Assembly (NCBI GenBank): GCA_013360985.1
Contig: JABWAM010000128.1
Span: 1-7,178 of the forward strand
Direction: 5' to 3'
DNA: 7,178 nt
From: Verrucomicrobiia bacterium
Lineage (GTDB): Bacteria; Verrucomicrobiota; Verrucomicrobiia; JABWAM01
Both the position numbers and the translations under genes were made by a program. Shown here piece by piece: positions 1 through 5,239 of the stretch. Below the pieces are notes generated by a model, which searched no databases, was not told the DNA's origin, and worked only from the letters and a program-made list of their open reading frames with translations. Positions within the stretch are counted from its first letter, which is position 1. Every line of letters starts with the position of its first letter.

Positions 1-76
1 GGCTGTAGCGCAGTTTGGCTAGCGCGCTTGGTTCGGGACCAAGAGGTCGAGGGTTCAAATCCCTCCAGCCCGACCA
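1..76 (+). tRNA. tRNA-Pro (anticodon CGG), 5' end cut by window edge
   Basis: Cloverleaf is readable directly. The visible acceptor bases 1-5 (ggctg) pair with 66-70, and the two missing 5' bases (expected CG) lie just before the window. The anticodon stem is 27-31 with 39-43, and the 7-base loop 32-38 is TTCGGGA, so the anticodon is CGG at 34-36 and reads CCG (proline). G37 after the anticodon is normal for tRNA-Pro. The T arm is 49-53 with 61-65 around the loop TTCAAAT. Discriminator A73 is followed by a genome-encoded CCA at 74-76. A long palindrome starts within the CCA, which makes this tRNA a possible insertion site. Confidence 0.95.
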
Positions 77-138
77 GCCTTCGCTCGCCGCTGATGCGGC
101 GAGCTACGGCTCGGCACGCCAGCGGCGAGCGAAGGCTG
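75..138. repeat. REP-like palindromic element abutting the tRNA 3' end
   Basis: A perfect 19-bp inverted repeat, 75-93 against 120-138, surrounds a 26-base centre. Its left arm begins in the last two bases of the tRNA CCA, and its right arm ends four bases before the ATG of the GIY-YIG relic. A second fold is possible: 83-91 pairs perfectly with 96-104 around a 4-base loop, and 109-113 can pair with 126-130, giving two side-by-side hairpins. Such double hairpins are typical of REP/BIME-class repeats. There is no T tract on either side in either direction, so it is not a standard intrinsic terminator. It may be a mobile palindromic unit or an RNA-processing signal for the tRNA transcript. Confidence 0.8.
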
Positions 139-142
139 AACC

Positions 143-391
143 ATGAAAAGACGGCTTCCTCTACGTCTACATCTTGCGATCCGAAAGCAATCGGCCACAT
201 TTCTACACCGGCTTCGCCGAGGGCCTCGACTCGCGCCTCAAACATCACAACTCCGACGGCGACCCCCACGCGGCCAAGGACCGTCCCTGGCGTATCAAGA
301 CCGCCATCGCCCTCACGGACTGCGAGCAAACCCTTGCGTTTGAACGCTACCTGAAGTCCCCATCCAGCCGAGCATTCGCCAGCCGGACTTT
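143..391 (+). pseudogene. GIY-YIG endonuclease domain protein, frameshifted after the start codon
   Basis: In the frame running from about 147, the translation is a small single-domain GIY-YIG (UvrC/URI-type) nuclease. It has YVYILRS for the GIY strand, FYTGF for the YIG strand, the catalytic-type arginine in SRLKHHN, a WRIKTAIALTD strand, the metal-ligand glutamate in FERYLKS and the usual ending SRAFA. The family's normal length is about 85-100 residues, which fits. The only plausible start, ATG at 143, is one frame off: ATG is followed by four A's, and with three the product would begin MKDGFLYVYI. As read, TGA at 144-146 closes the correct frame. The gene has also lost its own stop codon; the frame runs on to 536 into unrelated sequence. 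Programmed or transcriptional slippage on the A run is a weaker alternative to a dead gene. Family members are short DNA-cleaving proteins whose cellular role is mostly unknown. Confidence 0.75.
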
Positions 392-820
392 CGCATCGTT
401 CAGATCGGGGCCTACGTGGGAAACTCCTCGAACGACCCTCTCTCTCCGCTCCTTCATGCCAACGCCCGACGGCCGGCCCGGACGAATCCGCCCCGCCATC
501 GCATCGTGTTTGTCGAACCCGTGCGCGAGTGCTTGACCGACTGGTTGCCAGCTATGCGGGCATCCCGGGCCTCCGCTTCGAGAATGGCGCGATCTCCGAC
601 CGCGACGGCCCGGCGATGTTCCATCGCCTTGCGGTCGACCCCGTCGCCCATGGTTTCCCCGAATGGCTCGCTCAAAAAAGAACGCATGGAGGAACTCTGG
701 GAGCGCCACGAGGCGGACGCTGCGTGCCAGCGTTTCTGGCAGAAACATTCCGTCTCGGAGAAGGTGGAATGCCTGACCTTCGAGTCGCTCGAGCTGCCGC
801 GCAAGGTCGACGCCGGTTAG
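377..820 (+). pseudogene. FkbM-type SAM-dependent methyltransferase relic, multiply frameshifted and truncated
   Basis: Three segments in two frames join into one FkbM-like N-terminal half. Segment one (377 to about 534) reads QPDFRIVQIGAYVGNSSND and then VFVEPVRE, matching the SAM-binding glycine motif and the following acidic strand. Segment two (about 535-672) reads LVASYAGIPGLRFENGAISD and AHGFPEWLAQ. Segment three (about 665-820) reads GSLKKERMEELWERHEAD and VECLTFESL, then stops at 818-820. The switch near 530-535 looks like a one-base loss. The switch near 665-680 fits a small deletion, since a family member would have a few extra residues between WLAQ and GSLKKE. The C-terminal half, normally following CLTFDSL with a conserved IDAEG-like acidic motif, is absent, as is the start. 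Its front end is fused to the tail of the GIY-YIG relic. The family assignment rests on motif recognition without a search. The product cannot be functional. Confidence 0.65.
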
Positions 821-2952
821 ACGCACCAATTCGCCGCCGCAGCGTCCGCATCAACGAGCGGGCATTCGAGGCGCCCAGAGGCAGGGAGGCGTTCGATCTG
901 GGTCGCGCCGTGTTCGCCGACGTCAAAGACCGTCGCGCTGAAGCGGATCGGGTTCCCCTCTCCGCGGAGCGGGAGGGCGGCTTCGAGCACGCGGGCGAAG
1001 CGCGCTTCCGCCCCGTTGGGCGCTTGAAGGAAGAAGGCCTCTGAAGTCGGCGGAAGCCAGGCGAGGCGCGCCTCCTCCAGTCCTTCGCCGCTCACGACGA
1101 TCTCGAGGCGGGGATGCTTGGCGAGCGCGGGCGTTCCGTCGAAACGCAGGAAGAGGCGGCGCGCGTTCGTGCCGTAGGCGAGGGCGGCGACGACGCGTTC
1201 GGTTTGGAACATCGCGCCGCGAGAGGGCGTCGGCTGAAAGACGCCGGCGTCGCGCCATTCGAAGAAGGTGGTTACCCGTCCGTCAATGACGGGCTGGATG
1301 GGCGCGATCGGCGGCGCGCTGGCCGCGGCGGCCGCGGCGTCCGGCCGACAGATCGAGACGGACAGGTCCGCGGGCGGTTCTTCGCCGCAGAGGCGGTAGG
1401 CGTGCTGGAGGTGCGCGCGAAAGAGCTGGTCGAAGAGGAGGTCGTTGTCGGTGGTGAAATCGCCGCCGTACCACCAGAACCAGTCGCTCCCCTCGGCGGC
1501 GTAGAGCGCCTGCTCCACGGCCCGGGCGGTCTCCGCCGCGACGGTGTTGCGGCAGTCTTCCCACCAGCGTCGGGTGCGGCCGAGGAGTTCCCAGGCGCGG
1601 TTTTCTTCGGGATCGCCGATCCAGATGTCGAAGTTCGCCTGGATCCAGGAGCCGGTGTGCAGTTGGGTGAGTCGCTGGCGCGCGCGCGGGAGCGCGGCGT
1701 GTTCCGCGAGGGTGGTCGTCCGCCAGGCGCCGTTGCGCGCGAGGCCGGCGTACCAGGCTTCAAGAAACGATTCGCCGCCATCGGCGAAATATTCCCAGGC
1801 GTTTTCGCCGTCGAGGATGATCGCGGCGAGCGGATCGGCGCGATCCTTGACGGCGGCGGCGATGCCCTCAAAGCGGTCGAGGATGAAGGCGGCGGCGGCG
1901 TCGGCCGGATTTTTCGAGGCGGAAAATCCGATGAAATCGCTGAGGAGGCGGTCGCGAAAGACGGTCGTCATGCAGGCGCCCTCCCATTCCGCCGCGTAGG
2001 AGGCGTAGAGCGCCAGACGCGGAGCGTCGTGGGCGCCCGCGCGGGCGAGGCTGCGGAAGAGGATCTCCTCGTCGGTTGCCATCCAGCGGAATCCGTGCCG
2101 CTGCACGGCGGGCAACATCTCCGGGCAGACGGCGCCTTCGGAAGGCCAGAGGCCCGTCGGCGCGGCGCCGAAGAGGCGGGTGTGTTGTTCCACGGCGAGG
2201 CGGAGTTGCGCCTCGAGATCGTCGGGCCAGCGGAAGGGCGGAGGGAGCGTCGCCATCGGCATTGCGCGCAAGGCGAACTCCGTGTCGCAGATCAGCGGGC
2301 TGATCGGATGAAAAAAAGGGCTGGTGCTGAGTTCGACGCCGCCGCGCTCGGCGAGCCGGCGGTAGCGGCCGATCAACCCTTCGAGCACGCGCTGATGCGC
2401 GTCGAGGACCGCGCGTTTGTCTTCCTCGGAAAATCCGCGCCCTTTGCGGCGCAACTCATCGAGTTCGGGGCGTTCGCGGAACGCCGCATGCCCGCACCAG
2501 GCGAGATTGAACCATACCTGTAGATCGAGGAAGTCCTGACGGGAAAACGCCGAAGCGACGGCGTCGAGCGAGGCGTGTCCGAGATCGTAGCCGCGCCGCG
2601 CGAGGAGCTCGTGATAGCGGGGGTTGGGACGAACGAGATTGTCCCAATTGGCCTTAAAGAAGTGTTCCAGCAGAAGACGTTTTTCGACGGGACCGAGCTC
2701 CGCGGCGGGGATCAGCGTCCACTCGCGCCAGAGATCGCGCACGTCGCCCCGCGCGAGTTCCTCGATCTGCTTCAGCAGAACCGGCGTGAGATTGAAGGCC
2801 ATGCGGATCTCGGGATGACGCTCCGCCATCGCCGCCATGTCGAGGTAGCCTTTCACCGCATGGAGACGCACCCAGGGCATCATCGCGGTCCGCGTGGACG
2901 GATCCACGTAATACGGCTGATGCATGTGCCAGAGCAGCGCGATGTGCAGCAT
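817..2952 (-). CDS. Glycoside hydrolase family 57 (alpha-amylase / alpha-glucan-acting enzyme)
   Basis: A 711-residue GH57 enzyme, predicted to cleave or transfer alpha-1,4-glucan chains by a retaining mechanism. It has no signal peptide, so it is probably cytoplasmic and works on glycogen or maltodextrins. GH57 motifs are in order: HMHQP at 9-13; VELSTSPFFHPISPL around 206-220; GLWPSEGAV at 267-275 with the putative nucleophile Glu272; ILDGENAWEYF at 379-389 with the putative acid/base Asp381; and SWIQANFDIWIG at 435-446. A DWFWWYGGDF...DND block (490-504) closes the barrel/helical part. An Ala/Pro-rich linker (about 538-553) leads to a beta-rich C-terminal domain (about 555-700). The start is firm because the HxHQP motif sits only 8 residues in. 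No Shine-Dalgarno precedes it; the leader is the pyrimidine-rich catccctcc. It lies 101 bases downstream of the DUF6941-like gene on the same strand. Exact specificity (amylase, pullulanase or glucanotransferase) cannot be read from motifs. Confidence 0.93.
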   Translation of the reverse strand: MLHIALLWHMHQPYYVDPSTRTAMMPWVRLHAVKGYLDMAAMAERHPEIRMAFNLTPVLLKQIEELARGDVRDLWREWTLIPAAELGPVEKRLLLEHFFKANWDNLVRPNPRYHELLARRGYDLGHASLDAVASAFSRQDFLDLQVWFNLAWCGHAAFRERPELDELRRKGRGFSEEDKRAVLDAHQRVLEGLIGRYRRLAERGGVELSTSPFFHPISPLICDTEFALRAMPMATLPPPFRWPDDLEAQLRLAVEQHTRLFGAAPTGLWPSEGAVCPEMLPAVQRHGFRWMATDEEILFRSLARAGAHDAPRLALYASYAAEWEGACMTTVFRDRLLSDFIGFSASKNPADAAAAFILDRFEGIAAAVKDRADPLAAIILDGENAWEYFADGGESFLEAWYAGLARNGAWRTTTLAEHAALPRARQRLTQLHTGSWIQANFDIWIGDPEENRAWELLGRTRRWWEDCRNTVAAETARAVEQALYAAEGSDWFWWYGGDFTTDNDLLFDQLFRAHLQHAYRLCGEEPPADLSVSICRPDAAAAAASAPPIAPIQPVIDGRVTTFFEWRDAGVFQPTPSRGAMFQTERVVAALAYGTNARRLFLRFDGTPALAKHPRLEIVVSGEGLEEARLAWLPPTSEAFFLQAPNGAEARFARVLEAALPLRGEGNPIRFSATVFDVGEHGATQIERLPASGRLECPLVDADAAAANWCV

Positions 2953-3053
2953 GGAGGGATGGGCGGAAAGCCGAAGACTTCAGGCGGGACCGAGGAGTTC
3001 AGACGGAGCGAAGCGGTCTTGAAGGAGAAAAAATGGGAGCAGAGAGAAGGAGA
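2953..3053 (-). other. Spacer between the DUF6941-like and GH57 genes, pyrimidine-rich
   Basis: On the minus strand the DUF6941-like stop (TGA) is followed immediately by a run of C and T bases that includes six consecutive T's (about 3020-3053). No GC-rich stem precedes the T run, so it is not an intrinsic terminator. The stretch nearest the GH57 ATG contains no Shine-Dalgarno. Readthrough from the upstream gene is therefore plausible. Confidence 0.5.
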
Positions 3054-3461
3054 TCACGGCGTCTTGGCGGGAACGACTTTGCGGACGGGGAAGGGGAAGC
3101 GGAGCTTGAGCGCGTTGTCGAGCGACACCTCGACCCAGTAGACGCCCTCTTGCTGGAACTGGACGTTGGCGAAGACGGTGACCTGGGTGAGGTGATCTTC
3201 GGCGTTGCGCAGGTCGAGGAGACTTTGGCTCGCGGCGATGACGCTCGTGTTGTCGGGGAGCAGGAAGCGGTGGGCGAGGCGGAATCGGCCGACGCCGCAG
3301 CACCAGCGGGTGAAGAGGAGCAGTTTCTGGGCGGTGACCGGGAGCGCGGGAACGGCGAGTCCGCCGAGCACGCCGACGAGCAGGAAGCTCCCGTTCGCTT
3401 CCTGGCGCACGTCTTCGCAGAGGAGGCAGGTCTGAAGGTCGGGAGAGATCGTTTCGCTCAC
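3054..3461 (-). CDS. DUF6941-like conserved protein of unknown function
   Basis: A 135-residue protein resembling DUF6941-type proteins: an N-terminal LQTCLLCEDVRQEANGSF segment followed by LLVGVLGGL, a beta-strand-rich middle, and a C-terminal VQFQQEGVYWVEVSLDNAL block leading to RFPFPVR. There are no membrane segments or signal peptide, so it is probably cytosolic. Function is unknown in the family. I chose the GTG at 3459-3461 (product V/M-SETISPDLQ) over the ATG at 3518. The 19 extra residues from the upstream start are low-complexity and do not look like the family, and the GTG has the same pyrimidine-rich leader as the other genes here. It is the first gene of a probable two-gene unit with the GH57 enzyme, separated by a pyrimidine-rich spacer without an evident terminator. 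The family call is from memory of the pattern. Confidence 0.65.
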   Translation of the reverse strand: MSETISPDLQTCLLCEDVRQEANGSFLLVGVLGGLAVPALPVTAQKLLLFTRWCCGVGRFRLAHRFLLPDNTSVIAASQSLLDLRNAEDHLTQVTVFANVQFQQEGVYWVEVSLDNALKLRFPFPVRKVVPAKTP

Positions 3462-3471
3462 GGGAGATCGG
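3462..3471 (-). promoter_or_regulatory. Pyrimidine-rich leader supporting the GTG start of the DUF6941-like gene
   Basis: Reading toward the gene, the sequence is cgatctcccGTG: no Shine-Dalgarno but a C/T-rich patch directly before the start, as at the other intact genes of the window. The alternative ATG at 3518 is preceded by a G-rich stretch that lacks this feature. This is the reason for preferring GTG 3461. Confidence 0.4.
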
Positions 3472-3668
3472 TTTGCGCCGCAGGATGGAGCGCCGCCGTC
3501 GGGCGCGTCAAGCCGCATGGCGCGGCCCCCAATCCACGGATCAACTTCGTTTTCCGAGAGATCCCTTCCTCATCATCCATCGAGGATCGGAGGGATGGGT
3601 CATGCCGAGATTCCAGACTTTCCATGAGAAGGGGGCGACGGCTCGGCCGGCGGCCTCGCCCTCCCATT

Positions 3669-3831
3669 CCACCGTCCGTGCTTGGGAAAAAGCCGCTCGG
3701 CCGCGGAGCGAGGGCGGATACCGGCGGCGGCGGCGTTGCTGCAGCAGCTTCAACACAAAACGTTGTGAAAACGTCCCACATTTCTCGGTCGAGGATGAGT
3801 TTTCCTACGCCTTACGCGGGGATTTGGGCGC
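3669..3831 (+). repeat. Dispersed repeat, copy A (inverted partner at 7068-7178)
   Basis: Two blocks match the sequence upstream of aspS read on the minus strand. Block 1, 3669-3714, is identical to the minus strand of 7178-7133 at 39 of 46 positions by my count, including an unbroken tgcttgggaaaaa. Block 2, 3807-3831, is identical to the minus strand of 7092-7068 at 24 of 25. The blocks are 92 bases apart here and 40 bases apart in the other copy, so this copy carries about 52 extra bases. In both copies the element points toward, and ends shortly before, a start codon (66 bases here). It fills most of the gene-free stretch 3462-3897; no convincing ORF is present. Confidence 0.75.
3754..3774 (+). 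promoter_or_regulatory. Operator-like direct and inverted repeat upstream of the PEGA lipoprotein gene
   Basis: The heptamer AAAACGT occurs at 3757-3763 and 3768-3774, exactly 11 bases apart, about one helical turn. It overlaps an inverted repeat, cacaa (3754-3758) with ttgtg (3763-3767). This AT-rich patch stands out in a GC-rich region and lies inside the extra segment of repeat copy A, about 125 bases before the lipoprotein start. A transcription-factor site or promoter element is possible, but no -35/-10 pair is convincing. Confidence 0.3.
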
Positions 3832-3855
3832 GGCGGTATTCTCTTTGCGCGCCGC
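3827..3855 (+). other. GC-rich hairpin in the leader of the PEGA lipoprotein gene
   Basis: GGCGCG (3827-3832) can pair with CGCGCC (3848-3853), or alternatively GCGGCG (3830-3835) with CGCCGC (3850-3855). It is followed by the T-rich gctttatgtttgatttt. It resembles a weak intrinsic terminator or attenuator 42 bases before the start codon, but the T tract is interrupted, so a plain leader stem is as likely. Confidence 0.3.
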
Positions 3856-3885
3856 TTTATGTTTGATTTTGCGGCGGCACGGCGC

Positions 3886-3897
3886 ACCTTTTCTCTT
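3886..3897 (+). promoter_or_regulatory. Pyrimidine-rich leader of the PEGA lipoprotein start
   Basis: The bases before ATG 3898 read accttttctctt: no Shine-Dalgarno, almost pure pyrimidine. It supports this ATG over the upstream ATG at 3859, which would place 13 charged and aromatic residues before a textbook signal peptide. Confidence 0.45.
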
Positions 3898-4986
3898 ATG
3901 CGCACCACGCCCCAGGCGTTCGTTCTCGCGCTTCTGGCGTCGAGCCTCTTCGGCTGCCTTGGTCAGCCCGAGGCGTCCGCGCCGGGGATCAAGGTGGACA
4001 GCGATCCTCCCGGCGCGGTGTTGAGCATCAATGGGAAAGAGATCGGCCGGACTCCGTACTTTTGGAGGTCGCCGCCGGCCGGCAAAGCGCTTCTTCAGTT
4101 TGCGCGGGAGGGTTGCGAGCCGCTGGAGAGATTTGTGACGGTGGATCCCGCCGCGCTCGCCGACGTGGTGGTGAAGCTGGAGCGCGTGCAAGGCCTCGTG
4201 CTCTTTCAATCGGCGCCCAGCGGCGCGGAGGTGACGGTGAACGGCGCCTTCAAAGGGAAAGCGCCCCTCCTTTCCACCGATCTCCCCGCGGGGCGGCATC
4301 ACGCCGTCTTTCGTCTCGAGGGATACGATCCGCGGGAGGTGGATCTCGAAATCCGCGATCGCACGCCGCAGATCTGCGCGATGAACATGCGTTCGATCTA
4401 CGCGACGATTCGCGTAGAATCCACGCCTCCAGGCGCCGCCGTGATGCTCGACGGGATCCATAAAGGACAAACGCCATGCGCCGTCGAGGAGGTCTTGGTC
4501 GGCGACCACAAGCTCAAGCTCGTGCGAGAAGGCTACAAGGATTTCGAGACCGACCTCCGCGTTGCCCAGACCGGCACGCAGCCGGTGATGGTGAAGCTCG
4601 AGGAAAAGTTCGCGGCGATCGACGTCGTGTCCACGCCGCCGGATGCCCGGGTAAGCCTCAACGGAGAGTTCAAGGGGCGCACCCCACTCCAGATTTCCGG
4701 CCTGCGCGACGGCGTCTATTCCGTGACCATCGAGAAGGCCGGCTTCGACAAGGCGATCCGTGAGGTGAGGATCGCGCGGAATCAGGACGCCAAGGTCGAC
4801 GTCAATTTGGAGAAGGGAACCGGAGTGCTCGCGCTCACGATTTCTCCCTCGGGCGCGTCGATCTTCGTTGAAGACGAGATGAAGGGAACTTCCGCGGAGA
4901 GACCGTATCTTCTCGAGCTTCCGCCGGGGAGCTACAAGGTGCGGGTGAGCAAGGGGCTCATTATCGCCCGCAGAATTTTACGATGA
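3898..4986 (+). CDS. PEGA-repeat lipoprotein (frame broken near the C-terminus)
   Basis: Starting at ATG 3898 the protein has a lipoprotein signal peptide: a short basic N-terminus (MRTTPQ), a hydrophobic stretch and the lipobox SLFGC with Cys20 as the lipidation site. The mature part is a string of PEGA domains, extracytoplasmic beta-rich modules thought to anchor or bind surface structures. Five repeats start near residues 31, 98, 168, 238 and 308. Each has the pattern 'I-x-V-x-S-x-P-P-G-A-x-V-x-L/I-x-G-x-x-K-G-x-T-P' and then a G-x-y/h-x-v segment; examples are VESTPPGAAVMLDG and VVSTPPDARVSLNG. The fifth repeat runs to KVRVSK, after which this frame gives GLIIARRILR and stops at 4984-4986. 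The true C-terminus continues in another frame (see the next entry). The product is probably an outer-membrane- or periplasm-anchored structural protein. It converges on aspS. Confidence 0.85.
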   Translation: MRTTPQAFVLALLASSLFGCLGQPEASAPGIKVDSDPPGAVLSINGKEIGRTPYFWRSPPAGKALLQFAREGCEPLERFVTVDPAALADVVVKLERVQGLVLFQSAPSGAEVTVNGAFKGKAPLLSTDLPAGRHHAVFRLEGYDPREVDLEIRDRTPQICAMNMRSIYATIRVESTPPGAAVMLDGIHKGQTPCAVEEVLVGDHKLKLVREGYKDFETDLRVAQTGTQPVMVKLEEKFAAIDVVSTPPDARVSLNGEFKGRTPLQISGLRDGVYSVTIEKAGFDKAIREVRIARNQDAKVDVNLEKGTGVLALTISPSGASIFVEDEMKGTSAERPYLLELPPGSYKVRVSKGLIIARRILR

Positions 4987-5204
4987 CGGTTGTCGCGCGG
5001 AAAACGGTTTCCCGAGAGGTCAGCCTGCAGAAGATTTGGGTGAAAGACACGACGGTCGTCCTTCGCCAGGATCAGCGTGTGCGCGAGGGGATGCTGATCG
5101 CGAAGTATCCGAACGGCACGGTGCGACTGGAGACGTCGCCGGGTGTTTTCGAGGAGTACGCCGCGGACGAAATCCAAACCGTCGCGCCGATCAAGGCCCC
5201 GTAG
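4956..5204 (+). pseudogene. C-terminal part of the PEGA lipoprotein, displaced into another frame
   Basis: From about 4956 this frame reads AHYRPQNFTMTVVARKTVSR, which is the missing end of the fifth PEGA repeat. It then gives a basic, strand-rich tail (VSLQKIWVKDTTVVLRQDQR, LIAKYPNGTVRLETSPG, FEEYAADEIQTV) ending at TAG 5202-5204. The two frames join at the G run 4953-4956: one additional base there would give a single protein of 435 residues. An ATG at 4983 could start a separate 73-residue protein, but it falls inside the PEGA strand and has no leader of its own. A real one-base deletion, a sequencing or assembly error in the G run, or slippage are the options; I favour an error or a recent mutation because the tail is undamaged. 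Confidence 0.8.
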
Positions 5205-5239
5205 CTCGTCGGCGACGAAGTTTGCCCTCGCCGGCGCGG

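Noticed and set aside
75..138. Palindrome as an intrinsic terminator for the tRNA gene
   Set aside because: The stem is strong but there is no run of T's after it on either strand; the sequence goes straight into gaaccATG.
347..829. Minus-strand open frame over the methyltransferase relic
   Set aside because: No recognisable domain, and the + strand segments explain the sequence with ordered FkbM motifs.
1114..2523. Long + strand open frame opposite the GH57 gene
   Set aside because: Antisense shadow of a clear GH57 enzyme; low-complexity G/A/R-rich translation.
2990..3026. Hairpin near ttcagac...gtcttgaa before the GH57 gene as a terminator
   Set aside because: The pairing needs a bulge, and the T run lies on the wrong side for minus-strand transcription.
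3458..3781. Minus-strand open frames (3458-3781 and 3541-3756) in the gene-free region
   Set aside because: P/R/A-rich translations with no domain. They overlap the dispersed repeat and the upstream edge of the DUF6941-like gene, and have no leader like the real genes.
5205..5239. Terminator between the converging lipoprotein and aspS genes
   Set aside because: Only a 5-bp stem (5206-5210 with 5214-5218) with a 3-base loop and no T tract; too weak to call.
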